The position numbers were made by a program, and so were the translations under genes. Under the pieces are notes generated by a model. It saw nothing but the letters and a program-made list of their open reading frames with translations. It was not told the origin of the DNA and searched no databases. 53,850 nt of DNA. Origin: Asticcacaulis sp. UBA2476 (GTDB lineage Bacteria; Pseudomonadota; Alphaproteobacteria; Caulobacterales; Caulobacteraceae). Below, piece after piece: positions 7,788-17,425 of the stretch. How positions within the stretch are numbered: the first letter of the stretch is position 1; each line of letters starts with the position of its first letter. The DNA is taken from NCBI GenBank assembly GCA_002342035.1, contig DDPE01000002.1, positions 1-53,850 on the forward strand. The letters run 5' to 3'.

Positions 7788-8567
7788 CTATTTGGTGGTG
7801 AGCTTGGCCCGCTGCGCTTCGATGGCAGCTTTAAGGCCGTTCATATCGGCGCCATTGACGACCACGCCGCCGACGATAAAGGTCGGTGTGCCGTTGATTT
7901 CCAGTTGGGTGCCCAGCTTTTCGACGGCGTTAATGTGATCCTGCACCGCTTCGGATTTAGCCTTGGCGGCGATGGTCTGAGCGTCGAAACCCATCTTAGT
8001 CAAGGCCTGCATGACCTCGGCTTCGGTGGTGAATTTCGACGCCATAAAGGCGTGATGGACTTCGGCGTAGCGACCGCTGTCCTTAGTGGCAAGAGCATAG
8101 GAGGCCAAGGCGCGTGAGGAGTCTGCGATGATCGGATATTCCTTCACGACCACCCGCACGTCCTTGTTTTCCGCCAAAAGCTGCTCGACCTGCGGCGTCG
8201 ACAACTTACAATAGGCGCAGTTGTAATCGAGGAATTCCACGATCGTGATCGGCCCGTTCGGGTTGCCCATAACCGGATCGCGGGCATCGTCATAGAGGGC
8301 TTCATGATTGGCCTTAATAGCGATATCAGCGGCTTTTTGCTTTTCCGCGGCCTTAACCTCATCCAGTTTTTTAATGGTGTCTTCGAGGATTTTGGGCTGG
8401 TTAGTGAGGCCCTGACGCACCTGCAGGCTCTGAATCCCCGGCACCACATAGGGCGCACCGGCAAGCATGACGGCCACAACGCCTAACGCTATAGCGATGT
8501 TGGGTTTGCTGAACCATGAAGCCACAGTGGCAGTGGCGGGTTTAGTCTCAGGAGGCGTGTCGGTCAC
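7788..8567 (-). CDS. DsbA-family thiol:disulfide protein, membrane-anchored
   Basis: A 259-residue thioredoxin-fold protein. A single hydrophobic segment at about residues 25-48 (IAIALGVVAVMLAGAPYVV) probably anchors it in the inner membrane with the catalytic domain in the periplasm. The active site is CAYC within FLDYNCAYCKLSTPQ near residue 117. The cis-Pro loop is visible as INGTPTFIVGG. The helical insertion between them is typical of DsbA, rather than of TlpA-type thioredoxins. It follows the M48 peptidase by 12 bp on the same strand, so the two are probably cotranscribed and both act on envelope proteins. Confidence 0.92.
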   Translation of the reverse strand: MTDTPPETKPATATVASWFSKPNIAIALGVVAVMLAGAPYVVPGIQSLQVRQGLTNQPKILEDTIKKLDEVKAAEKQKAADIAIKANHEALYDDARDPVMGNPNGPITIVEFLDYNCAYCKLSTPQVEQLLAENKDVRVVVKEYPIIADSSRALASYALATKDSGRYAEVHHAFMASKFTTEAEVMQALTKMGFDAQTIAAKAKSEAVQDHINAVEKLGTQLEINGTPTFIVGGVVVNGADMNGLKAAIEAQRAKLTTK

Positions 8568-8579
8568 GGGCAGGACTTC

Positions 8580-9980
8580 TTATTTTTTGGTTTTGGTGAC
8601 CTCTTCGACCGGGTCGATGCCCATGGCCGCAGAGGTGGTGATGACGATATCGCGGGCGCGCCGGAATTCTGGGGAGTTCTTATCGAGATTCTTTTGAGAC
8701 CATACCGCAAAGGTGCGCGCCTGACGGAAATTGCCGTTGAAGAACTCGGCTTCGGCTGAGGCAAGGCGGGCCTCACCGGCACGGCCCAGACCATCATAGG
8801 CCTGCGCCAGAAGCCGCCAGGCAAAGCTATTGTCGTCTTCGGCTTGCAGCGACAGTTTAAGTTGCCGGATGGCTTCCTCTGCGTCGTCCTTAGTGCCAGT
8901 CGCAATCAGGGTCTGGCCGAGGTTAAGGTGCAGCAGCGGGGCACCGGGCATGAGTTCAACCGATTTCAAATGGGCGGGCTTGGACAGTTCTGCCTGACCG
9001 GTCTCGAAATAAATCTGGCCTTTGAGTTCCCAAAGATAGGGATTGTTGGGCTGCTCAGTGATGAGTTTATCCAGTTCCGTCAGCGCCTTTTGCACCTCGG
9101 TCTGCTTATAGTAGGCAATCACGCGGGCATAGCGGGCGGGATAGGAGGTATCGGTTTCGGGATATTTCTGGAACACGAACTGCGCGGGATCAAGAAAGCC
9201 TGACAACTTGGCGCGCACGATGGCAAATTCGTCAAGCGTCGCTTGAGAATCTTTGGCATTGTAATGAGACTGCTTGGTCACCAGCGCCCGCAGGGTCTGG
9301 ATGCGTTCGCGCGACAAGGGGTGGCTGCGGAAATACTTATAGCGTTCGGCGTTTGAAAAGGTTTCGGATTGCCGGAATTTATCGAAAAATTCGACCATGC
9401 CTTCACCGGACATGCCCGCCCGTTCCAGTGCGGCGATCCCGGCGAGGTCTGCGGCGGATTCCTGGGTCTGCATATACCGCAAAGCGCCCAATGTACCGAA
9501 GGTTGAGGACGACCCAAGCAACGCTACCCCCGCATCCGGCGCGCCCGCCAGAATACTGATGATGCCAAGACCAAGTGATATGGCCATCGGCGTTTTAGCG
9601 GCCTGATAAATCTCATCTGAACGAACGGTATGGCCCGCACTCTGGTGGCCGGCTTCGTGGGCAATGACGCCCAAAAGCTGGTTCGGGGTCTCGGCTTCCA
9701 TGATCAGGCCGGTGTTCAGACCGATCCGTTGGCGCGACGTGGCAAAGGCGTTGAGATCGTTTGAGGCGACAATCAGAAACTGTACCCGGTCGGGATCGAG
9801 GTAAGAGGCCTCAAGAACCGTGCGGGATTCCTTTTTCAGGAAAGCTTCGATCTCAGTATCGCGAATGACGGCCTGAGTCTGACCAAGGCCGGGCACGCAT
9901 ACGGCCAGCAATGCTACGGCCGCTATGGTGGCCTTGCCTATGCCTTTAAATGCCTGTGGTGTCATCCTTGCGACCTTCAC
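8580..9980 (-). CDS. M48-family metalloprotease with TPR repeats (BepA-like)
   Basis: A 466-residue periplasmic zinc peptidase and chaperone-like protein resembling BepA/YfgC, which helps quality control of outer-membrane protein assembly. Residues about 15-33 form a signal peptide (ATIAAVALLAVCVPGLG). The zinc-binding HEAGH motif is near residue 108, and the third ligand Glu is in QESAADLAGIAALERAG. The C-terminal 200 residues are built of TPR-like repeats (for example NPYLWELKGQIYFETGQAEL and FAWRLLAQAYDGLGRAGEA). The start ATG at 9980 gives the complete signal peptide. The DsbA-like gene follows after 12 bp. Confidence 0.93.
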   Translation of the reverse strand: MKVARMTPQAFKGIGKATIAAVALLAVCVPGLGQTQAVIRDTEIEAFLKKESRTVLEASYLDPDRVQFLIVASNDLNAFATSRQRIGLNTGLIMEAETPNQLLGVIAHEAGHQSAGHTVRSDEIYQAAKTPMAISLGLGIISILAGAPDAGVALLGSSSTFGTLGALRYMQTQESAADLAGIAALERAGMSGEGMVEFFDKFRQSETFSNAERYKYFRSHPLSRERIQTLRALVTKQSHYNAKDSQATLDEFAIVRAKLSGFLDPAQFVFQKYPETDTSYPARYARVIAYYKQTEVQKALTELDKLITEQPNNPYLWELKGQIYFETGQAELSKPAHLKSVELMPGAPLLHLNLGQTLIATGTKDDAEEAIRQLKLSLQAEDDNSFAWRLLAQAYDGLGRAGEARLASAEAEFFNGNFRQARTFAVWSQKNLDKNSPEFRRARDIVITTSAAMGIDPVEEVTKTKK

Positions 9981-10049
9981 CGAAAACCTGTTGTCTCATC
10001 CTAACCTAAATTGTGATCTATTTGCGGCTAAGTTAAGGGGTAGGCTTTA

Positions 10050-10085
10050 AAAAACTCAGGCGCCGGAGAGGTTTCCGACGCCTGA
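10050..10085 (-). terminator. Rho-independent terminator of rne
   Basis: TCAGGCG-c-CGGA pairs with TCCG-a-CGCCTGA (10056-10067 with 10074-10085) around a six-base loop. On the minus strand the stem is followed by six T residues. It lies just downstream of the rne stop codon. Confidence 0.85.
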
Positions 10086-10094
10086 AGTCAATGA

Positions 10095-12893
10095 TTATTT
10101 GCGCCACCAGCCACGTTTGGGCTTTTCCGGAGGCGTTGTGATTTCCGCCGGATCGACCACGGACGGCGTCGGTTCAAAGGACTGAACCTCAACCAAAGGC
10201 CGTTCCAGCACAGAAACTGTTGCTTCAACAGGTGCTGGGGCTTCCGGTGCCTCGTTTACCGCCTCAGCCAAGGGTGCCGTGACCGTTTCGGTTAAGCTTT
10301 CCGCCACCACGTCCGTTTTCTTACGACGGGCGCGGGGCTTACGCGTGGCTTTCCCGGCGTCTTCGGTAATCACCGGGTCAGGCGTCACCGCAACGGCTTC
10401 GGGCTCGATCGCCGGTTCAACTTCGACGGATATGGTCTCTGCATCATCGACCACAGTCTCAGCGGCAACCTTACGGGAACGGGTAGGACGCTTACGGCGA
10501 ACCGGCGCGTCACTAACCACGTCTTCGGGCACGAGCGACGTCGGTGCCGAGCCATCTACCGGCTCAGTCAGGGCGCGCGGGGCAACCTCGACAGAACCAA
10601 CCGGCGTGATGACATCCATAGCATCCGGAGCGGATGTTCGGTTACGGCGATTGCGCGAACGCTCACGTCTTAGCCCGTCTTTGGGGGCGTCTTTAGATGC
10701 GACCGGCCCTGAGTCCGCCATCCCTGTTTCCGGTGCGGATGCTGATGAATTCGCCGCGATAGCGTCGGATACCGGCGGGTCTACGCGTTTTTGCTGCTCA
10801 TCGAAGGCATCAATCCAGACATAGGGTTCTTCGAGCGACGGTGTGCGGGCGCGCACCCAGCCATAAGGTTCGCGCGGACGGTTTTCCTGGCCCGTGCGAC
10901 GACCCCCACGGCGGCCACGACGGCGACGACGGTTGCGGCGGTCATCACTGTCGCCATCGCTGCCGTCACTATCGTCATCAGCCTCAGTGTCAGCCGCTTC
11001 AACGGTTTCAGTGTCGGCCTCAGCTTCGCCATCCGGTTCGCGGTTGCCGTTTTCACCCTTGCGGCGGCGGCGGCGGTTGCGGCCACGGCCACGACTATCG
11101 CGCCCGCCGTCACGGCTATCATCGCGAGACTGCGCACGCTCAGCGGCACCATCATCGTCGGTGTCTTCGCGGGCAATGGCCTCTTCGTCTTCGGCGTCCA
11201 GTTCTTCGTCTTCAAACACTTCGTCGGCGGCATCAAGCAGAAGGTCGGCGGCGGGCATGGTACGAACCGGCGGCACGAACTCAACTTCGTCAGCATGAAC
11301 GGTGCGTGTGATCTCAAACTCAGCGTGGGAGAGGTGGTTTTCGATTTCGACCGTGACCTTAAGGCCCCATTCGTCACGCAGCTTGGCCAGATGGCCCTGC
11401 TTTTCGTTAAGGACATAAAGCGCCACAGGTTGCGGCAGCTTGATGATGACTGCGCCTGCGCCATTTTGCATGGCCTCTAAATCAATGGCACGCATGGCAC
11501 CCAGGGCCGATGAATCGACCGACCGAATCCGGCCTGTGCCTTCACAGTGCGGGCAGGGCGAGGTGGTGCCTTCAAGGAAACCGGTACGGCGGCGCTGACG
11601 TGAGATTTCCATCAGTCCAAAGCCGGAAATCTTGCCCATCTGGATGCGGGCGCGGTCGTTTTCGAGGGCGTCTTTGAGCTTCTTTTCAACCGCGCGGTTG
11701 TTTTTCGGCTCATCCATGTCGATGAAGTCGATAACCACGAGGCCAGCCAGATCGCGCAGGCGCATCTGACGGGCGGCTTCTTCGGCGGCTTCGAGGTTGG
11801 TTTTGAGCGCGGTATTTTCGATATTGCGCTCTTTGGTCGACTTGCCCGAGTTGACGTCGATGGCAACCAGCGCTTCGGTCTGGTTGATCACCAGATAGCC
11901 GCCCGATCTGAGCGGGACCGTCGGAGAATAGATTTTTTGCAGCATGTCCTCAATGCCATGACGGGCAAAGAGCGGCGCATTGGCGCGGTAAAGCTGTATC
12001 TTCTTGGCCTGCGACGGCATGATCATGCGCATGAAGTCGCGCGCCGAGCGGTAACCTTCCTCGCCTTCAACCATGACATGCTCGAAATCCTTATCGAACA
12101 GGTCGCGGATGGCGCGTTTGACCAGATCTTCTTCTTCGTAGATCAGCGACGGCGCATTGGATTTCAGCGTGGTTTCGCGGATGTTTTCCCACACGCGCAG
12201 CAGATAGTCATAGTCGCGCTTGATTTCCTGCTTGGTGCGCTTGGCCCCGGCGGTGCGGACAATCAGACCCATGCCCTGCGGCACGTCAAGACTTTGGGCG
12301 ACGACTTTCAGGCGCTTACGGTCGGCAGAATTGGTGATCTTGCGGCTGATTCCGCCGCCACGTGCGGTGTTGGGCATCAATACGCAGTAACGCCCGGCCA
12401 GCGACATATAGGTGGTGAGGGCCGCCCCCTTGTTGCCGCGTTCTTCCTTGACGACCTGCACCAGCAGGATCTGACGACGCTTGATAACTTCCTGAATTTT
12501 GTAGCGTTTGATCAGGTGGGCGCGCAGACGGCGCTCTTCGTCCGGCAGATCGTCGCCGTCGTCTTCGTCTTCGAGATCATCATCATGGTGGTTGTTGGCC
12601 GCGGCTTGCGCCGCCAGTTCAGCCATGAGCTTTTCACGGTCGGCCACCGGAATTTGGTAATAGTCCGGGTGAATTTCATTGAAGGCCAGAAAGCCGTGAC
12701 GGTTGCCACCGTATTCGACAAACGCGGCCTGAAGGCTGGGTTCTACCCGTGTAACCTTGGCCAGATAGATGTTACCGCGGAGTTGTTTTCTGGAATGGCT
12801 TTCGAAATCAAATTCTTCGACCTGGCTTCCGTTCATTACGACGACGCGAGTCTCTTCCGAGTGGGTCGCGTCGATCAACATAGTTTTCGACAT
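10095..12893 (-). CDS. rne: Ribonuclease E
   Basis: RNase E is the main endoribonuclease of mRNA decay and rRNA processing and the scaffold of the degradosome. In this 932-residue protein the S1 RNA-binding domain (residues 35-150) carries a long acidic insertion (about 95-120). The DNase I-like catalytic part has the metal-binding aspartates in ALVAIDVNSGKST and VVIDFIDMDEPKNNR. The Zn-link cysteines are in SPCPHCEGTGRI. The C-terminal half is low complexity with acidic and Arg-rich blocks. The last residues are PKRGWWRK: a C-terminal GWW peptide is known to bind PNPase in the Caulobacter RNase E. A 569-bp gap with several inverted repeats lies upstream, and a strong terminator downstream. 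Confidence 0.97.
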   Translation of the reverse strand: MSKTMLIDATHSEETRVVVMNGSQVEEFDFESHSRKQLRGNIYLAKVTRVEPSLQAAFVEYGGNRHGFLAFNEIHPDYYQIPVADREKLMAELAAQAAANNHHDDDLEDEDDGDDLPDEERRLRAHLIKRYKIQEVIKRRQILLVQVVKEERGNKGAALTTYMSLAGRYCVLMPNTARGGGISRKITNSADRKRLKVVAQSLDVPQGMGLIVRTAGAKRTKQEIKRDYDYLLRVWENIRETTLKSNAPSLIYEEEDLVKRAIRDLFDKDFEHVMVEGEEGYRSARDFMRMIMPSQAKKIQLYRANAPLFARHGIEDMLQKIYSPTVPLRSGGYLVINQTEALVAIDVNSGKSTKERNIENTALKTNLEAAEEAARQMRLRDLAGLVVIDFIDMDEPKNNRAVEKKLKDALENDRARIQMGKISGFGLMEISRQRRRTGFLEGTTSPCPHCEGTGRIRSVDSSALGAMRAIDLEAMQNGAGAVIIKLPQPVALYVLNEKQGHLAKLRDEWGLKVTVEIENHLSHAEFEITRTVHADEVEFVPPVRTMPAADLLLDAADEVFEDEELDAEDEEAIAREDTDDDGAAERAQSRDDSRDGGRDSRGRGRNRRRRRKGENGNREPDGEAEADTETVEAADTEADDDSDGSDGDSDDRRNRRRRRGRRGGRRTGQENRPREPYGWVRARTPSLEEPYVWIDAFDEQQKRVDPPVSDAIAANSSASAPETGMADSGPVASKDAPKDGLRRERSRNRRNRTSAPDAMDVITPVGSVEVAPRALTEPVDGSAPTSLVPEDVVSDAPVRRKRPTRSRKVAAETVVDDAETISVEVEPAIEPEAVAVTPDPVITEDAGKATRKPRARRKKTDVVAESLTETVTAPLAEAVNEAPEAPAPVEATVSVLERPLVEVQSFEPTPSVVDPAEITTPPEKPKRGWWRK

Positions 12894-13462
12894 TAATAGA
12901 CTCTCCGAAGCGCACAGGCCCTGAGACCCAAAGGCTTAAACCTTTGGGTATAATTAGGGGGCGCTCATTTTTGGGGTGTGACGGGCGTGCACATTCATCC
13001 TGTCCGCGCTTCAAGGCGCGTAGACCGTTTAACGGTCGGGATAAATTAAAATAGGCACAGCCCATATTGGGTATTTCCGTTACGCTTTTGCGCAAGACGT
13101 AAGAGCCCGCGCGAAATCTTTTTCAGGTGGCGCTCATTCAGAGACCAAGGTTTGCTGACCTTCAAGCCGCTTAAGTTCGCCATTTTAGGGTGTTCCGCAG
13201 ACAATGCGGTTCAGCCAGATATATGTGTTGTCTGCCTTTGTATAAAAGCCGTTTCATTGAGCTTTTTATAAAAACAGGCGCTGTCTGAACCAAAAATTGC
13301 CATAAGCCATCGCTAAACAACATTTCGGGTTCATGTGAAGCCACTTTGCAACATGGCTCTAAAAACGCATTCTCGTCAATTATTTTCTTGTGTTAACGCA
13401 ATGGCTACCCGTGCGGGGTTATAGTCCCTCCAACATAAAAAATATGATGTGTGGAGTTTTGA
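12894..13462. other. Long divergent intergenic region with inverted repeats (rne leader and amidase promoter)
   Basis: A 569-bp gap between rne (minus) and the amidase (plus). I see no credible gene. On the rne side are a perfect 9-bp hairpin ACCCAAAGG/CCTTTGGGT at 12926-12949, a palindrome GACCGTT-t-AACGGTC at 13023-13037, and weaker pairs near 13005 (CGCGC/GGCGCG) and 13067 (CCCA-tat-TGGG). This fits a long structured 5' leader such as the one RNase E uses for autoregulation in enteric bacteria, though that role is inferred. The half nearer the amidase is AT-rich; no promoter could be placed with confidence. Confidence 0.6.
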
Positions 13463-14734
13463 ATGATCCGGGTGCTCAGGCATTTGGTCGGCTATGATTT
13501 TCATAAGGCCGTAAAAATAGCGACCGCGTCGGTTCTGGCCGCCGTGATCTGCATCGGTGTGTCCGAAGTGACCTCCGTGCGGGCCGCCACGGATGCGACT
13601 GCTTCCGGCGATGTGGTGAAGGTGCGTCTGGGCGGCGATAAGGCTCAGACCCGGATCGTGCTTGAGCTTAATCGCGCCGCCAAGGGTAAGCTTTTATCGG
13701 CAGATACGGCCTCATCTGCGGTGCTGGACTTAAGCGATGTGCGCATGGATGGCCCGTTAAGTGGTGAGGGCCGGGGTCTGGTTTCCGGCTGGCGCGTTGA
13801 AAATCAGGGCGGGGCGGTGCGCCTTAAACTCAGCTATCAGGGGCAGGCCCGGATCGCGCGTCGGTTCATTCTGCCGCCAGCCGATGGCGTGGGCGTTTAC
13901 CGCTATGTGATCGATGTGGTGCCCGCTGCGGTGACGCCTCCGGGCGATGAGGCCACGCGCCTTTTGATGCCGGACACCACCAAAGCCTCCGCGGCGACCC
14001 AGTTAAAGGCCGAAGTGCCGCTGCGCCGCTCATTGAAAAAGATTGTGGTCATTGATGCGGGACACGGCGGGAAAGATTCCGGCGCTTTGGGGACGTTTTC
14101 TTATGAGAAAGACGTCAATCTGGCGGCGGCTAAGGCCTTAAAGACCAAGCTTGAATCGACCGGGCGCTATAAAGTTATCATGACGCGCGAAACCGATGGG
14201 TTTGTCGATTTGTCGGCGCGGGTCCGGATTGCCCGCAGTGCCGATGCCGATCTGTTTATTTCGCTCCATTCCGATTCGGGGCCGGATAAATCAACCCGTG
14301 GCGCCAGCATCTATACCCTGTCTGATTCGGGCACTGAGCGGGCAGCGCGTAAAGCTTTGGTGCGTGGCGACTGGTCTTTGGCTGAGCGTCCGGCCGATCA
14401 GATGGTCAATCGTATCCTCATTGATCTTACCCAACGGGCCACCAAGAACCGCTCGGCAACCTTTGCTCAAGTTTTGCTCAACAATATTGGCGATACCACG
14501 CCCTTGCTCAAAACCAGCCACCGTCAGGCCGGTTTTGTGGTGCTGCTGGCGCCGGATGTGCCGGCAGTTTTGCTGGAAATGGGCTTTATTACCAATGCGA
14601 TGGATGAAAAACTGCTCAACGATTCGGCGCAACGTAACCGCATGATGACGTCGGTAGCTAAATCGATTGATCAGTATTTTGAAAACGATGTGCGCTATGC
14701 CTCATTTGTCATGATGCCTAAGGCTATGCGCTAA
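13463..14734 (+). CDS. amiC: N-acetylmuramoyl-L-alanine amidase (AMIN + Amidase_3)
   Basis: A periplasmic zinc amidase that cleaves the bond between MurNAc and the peptide stem, needed for daughter cell separation. It has 423 residues. A signal peptide or anchor spans about residues 14-38. An AMIN domain (about 45-155) should bind peptidoglycan or the outer membrane. The catalytic domain starts KIVVIDAGHGGKDSGA (first zinc His). It continues with a downstream Glu in MTRETDGFVDL, ADLFISLHSDS (zinc His) and VLLEMGFITN (catalytic Glu). GGAG precedes the ATG. The order rne, amidase, PBP1A, prfB is what I expect in Caulobacterales. A hairpin follows the stop. Confidence 0.92.
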   Translation: MIRVLRHLVGYDFHKAVKIATASVLAAVICIGVSEVTSVRAATDATASGDVVKVRLGGDKAQTRIVLELNRAAKGKLLSADTASSAVLDLSDVRMDGPLSGEGRGLVSGWRVENQGGAVRLKLSYQGQARIARRFILPPADGVGVYRYVIDVVPAAVTPPGDEATRLLMPDTTKASAATQLKAEVPLRRSLKKIVVIDAGHGGKDSGALGTFSYEKDVNLAAAKALKTKLESTGRYKVIMTRETDGFVDLSARVRIARSADADLFISLHSDSGPDKSTRGASIYTLSDSGTERAARKALVRGDWSLAERPADQMVNRILIDLTQRATKNRSATFAQVLLNNIGDTTPLLKTSHRQAGFVVLLAPDVPAVLLEMGFITNAMDEKLLNDSAQRNRMMTSVAKSIDQYFENDVRYASFVMMPKAMR

Positions 14735-14752
14735 GATTAATTTATCTGACCG

Positions 14753-14786
14753 AAGGCCCTGCGGTTAAGCGCGGGGCCTTTGTTTA
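14753..14786 (+). terminator. Probable terminator after the amidase gene
   Basis: AAGGCCC at 14753-14759 pairs with GGGCCTT at 14774-14780, with a GC-rich inner part and a following TTTGTTTA. It lies 19 bp after the amidase stop. Confidence 0.6.
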
Positions 14787-14974
14787 TATGCAAACTTGTG
14801 GCGGAATTGTCAGGTTAAGGCGTCTTTGACGCCATTCACGCGAAATGCGATTGCCTAAGTTGGCAGGTTTGATAAATACGTAGCCTTAATTAAGGTGATC
14901 CTGGCTTCAGGCGGGGGGCGTGACGGCGTTTTTGTCAGGCGGCCTTGAACGGTCAGGATCGGAGGCGCAGCAAG

Positions 14975-17365
14975 TTGAAATCAGCCGAACGATGGTTTGC
15001 CATGGCAGGGGTCGTGCTCATGACGGTGATTGCCGTCGCGGGCTTTGCGATCGCAATCTATGCCGCGTGGCTGTTTCATGACCTGCCCGATGGTACGGAA
15101 CTGGCGGATTATCGTCCGGCGACGTCTACGCGCGTCTTTGCCTGGGACGGTACTCTGATCGGGGAATTTGCCAAGGAGCGGCGCATCTATGTGCCCTATG
15201 ATCGCATCCCGCCGCGTCTGGCGCAGGCCTTTCTGGCGGCCGAAGACCGTAATTTCTTTGCCCACTCAGGGGTTGATGTCGGGGGCTTAAGCCGGGCTGC
15301 AGCTAAGAACGTCGGCAATTTCATGGAAGGCAACCGTCTTGAGGGCGGCTCGACCATCACACAGCAGGTCGCCAAGAACGTGCTCCTGACTAATGAGCAG
15401 ACTCTGGGCCGTAAGCTCAAGGAAGTTATTCTGGCGCGTCGGCTTGAAGCCTCGCTGGATAAGAAGCAAATCCTTGAGCTTTATCTCAACGAAATCTTTC
15501 TTGGCTACCGCTCCAACGGGGTCGGTACCGCCGCCTATAACTATTTCGGTAAGTCGGTTGATGAACTGAGTTTGAGCGAAATGGCCTATCTGGCAGCCTT
15601 GCCCAAGGGGCCGTCCAACTATCACCCGACCCGCCGTAAAGAACAGGCCATCGACCGCCGCAATTGGATCTTGGGTGAGATGGCCAAGGTCGGTTGGGTT
15701 ACACCGGCTGAGGCGCTGGCGGCCTCAAAAGAAGACCTTGTGGTGCAGGCCGCCCCGGCACGCGCTAAATACCGCGATGCCGACTATTTCGTCGGTGAGG
15801 TTGAGCGCCGTGCCCAGAATATTTTCGGCGATGAGATTTATTCGAGCGGTTATTACCTTAGAACCACGCTTGATCCAAAGCTGCAAACCGTAGCGCGGAT
15901 CGCGCTGATGGACGGTCTGGAGCAGTATGACCGCCGTCACGGCTGGCGCGGGGGCTGGGACAATATCGACATGGGTAATGGCTGGCAGGCCGTCGCTCTG
16001 AAACGGGCAGCACCGGCTGAACGCGAAGACTGGCAGCATGCGATTGTGGAAAAGGCATCGTCGTCTTCGGTCAGCATAATCACGGCGACCGATGGCACGC
16101 GCGGGCGATTGGCCGATAATGATGTCATCTGGGCATTCGCGGGTAAGGGATTGAAATCCGGTGATTTGATCTTCGTGTCGGAACAGTCCAAAGGTCTTTT
16201 CAGGCTGCATCAGGTGCCTGCGGTCAATGGCGCTTTGGTGGCGGTTGATCCGTGGACCGGGCGGATCGTGGCCATGGTGGGTGGCTATAGCTACTCTCTG
16301 TCGAAATTTAACCGCGCCGTTCAGGCAAAGCGCCAACCGGGTTCGGCGATCAAGCCGTTTGTCTATGCGGTCGCGCTGGAGAATGAGTTTACACCGGCGT
16401 CGATTGTTATGGATGCGCCTATTTCAATGGCCGGTGCCAATGGCGCGAAATGGTCGCCGCAAAACTATACGCGTCGTTACTATGGTGCGCAGACCCTGCG
16501 CAAGGGTCTTGAATACTCACGCAACGCCATGACCGTGAGGCTGGCGCAAAAGGTCGGCATCAAGACCGTCTCGCAAAAGATCGCCGAATATGGCATTTCC
16601 GATAACCTGCCCGCCGTCTTGCCGATCGCGCTGGGGGCGGGAGAGACCACGCCTTATAAACTGACCGCGGCCTATTCGATGTTTGCCAATGGCGGACGTA
16701 AAATTCGCCCGCACCTTATCGAAGTGGTTCAGGACCGTGAGGGCGGTGTGGTCTATAAGGCCGAAGCCCGTAAATGCCCCGGCGCCTGTAAGCGCGCCTT
16801 TGACGGCACGGAATCGCCTAAGCTGTTGCCGGATGGTTCCCCGGTTATTGACCCGATAACAGCCTATCAGATCACCTCTTATCTTGAGGGGGTGGTTCAG
16901 CGCGGTACAGCCGCGAAGGCCTCGGTTCTGGGGCGTCCGATTGCGGGTAAGACCGGCACCACCAATGAATACCGCAGCGCGTGGTTTGTCGGCTATTCAC
17001 CGGATCTGGTGGTTGGCGTCTTTGTCGGTTTTGACGATAACCGCTCATTGGGCGAAGGGGAGACCGGTGGGGCTTCGGCTTTGCCTATCTTCGTCGATTT
17101 CATGCAGCAAGCGTTGAAGAACAAACCCGTTAAACCGTTCATGAAGCCCAAGGATGCGGTCTTTGTTTCGGTCCGCGGTTATGAAGAAGCGTTCCGGCCG
17201 GGTACTGAGCCCAAGCCGGTCGTGACGGCAGCGCCTTCTGACATCGAAGGGCCCAAGCCCTATACCGAAGTTTGGCGCGATGGCCTGACCGAAGAGGTGC
17301 CGTCTCAGGACGCCACCCCTGAGCGCAAGCCCTATGTGGATGAGGCTGAGCCCATTCTCTATTAA
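14975..17365 (+). CDS. mrcA: Penicillin-binding protein 1A (bifunctional transglycosylase/transpeptidase)
   Basis: A class A PBP that polymerises lipid II and crosslinks peptidoglycan. After an N-terminal membrane anchor (MAGVVLMTVIAVAGFAIAIYAAWL) the GT51 domain shows AAEDRNFFAHSGVD, EGGSTITQQVAKN and ILELYLNEIFLG. The transpeptidase domain shows the SxxK serine in RQPGSAIKPFVYA, the SxN motif in EYSRNAMT, and KTGTTNEYRSAWFVGY. The frame is open from a TTG at 14945. A second TTG at 14975 has GGAGG nine bases upstream and is the better start, giving 796 residues. The C-terminal tail after residue about 740 is Pro/Glu-rich. It lies between the amidase and prfB. Confidence 0.94.
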   Translation: MKSAERWFAMAGVVLMTVIAVAGFAIAIYAAWLFHDLPDGTELADYRPATSTRVFAWDGTLIGEFAKERRIYVPYDRIPPRLAQAFLAAEDRNFFAHSGVDVGGLSRAAAKNVGNFMEGNRLEGGSTITQQVAKNVLLTNEQTLGRKLKEVILARRLEASLDKKQILELYLNEIFLGYRSNGVGTAAYNYFGKSVDELSLSEMAYLAALPKGPSNYHPTRRKEQAIDRRNWILGEMAKVGWVTPAEALAASKEDLVVQAAPARAKYRDADYFVGEVERRAQNIFGDEIYSSGYYLRTTLDPKLQTVARIALMDGLEQYDRRHGWRGGWDNIDMGNGWQAVALKRAAPAEREDWQHAIVEKASSSSVSIITATDGTRGRLADNDVIWAFAGKGLKSGDLIFVSEQSKGLFRLHQVPAVNGALVAVDPWTGRIVAMVGGYSYSLSKFNRAVQAKRQPGSAIKPFVYAVALENEFTPASIVMDAPISMAGANGAKWSPQNYTRRYYGAQTLRKGLEYSRNAMTVRLAQKVGIKTVSQKIAEYGISDNLPAVLPIALGAGETTPYKLTAAYSMFANGGRKIRPHLIEVVQDREGGVVYKAEARKCPGACKRAFDGTESPKLLPDGSPVIDPITAYQITSYLEGVVQRGTAAKASVLGRPIAGKTGTTNEYRSAWFVGYSPDLVVGVFVGFDDNRSLGEGETGGASALPIFVDFMQQALKNKPVKPFMKPKDAVFVSVRGYEEAFRPGTEPKPVVTAAPSDIEGPKPYTEVWRDGLTEEVPSQDATPERKPYVDEAEPILY

Positions 17366-17425
17366 ACCTTGCCTTCATAGCGGCGGGGATGTATCCCGCC
17401 CTCTTAATTTCATAAGGATACTGGC

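Noticed and set aside
11937..12896. Long plus-strand open frame (319 codons) opposite rne, and others near 10279-11480
   Set aside because: They are antisense shadows of the RNase E reading frame; products are low-complexity or lack family motifs, while the minus strand encodes a full-length conserved protein.
13380..13440. Promoter for the amidase with TTGTGT and TTATAG
   Set aside because: The spacing between the two elements is about 25 bp, too long for a sigma-70 promoter.
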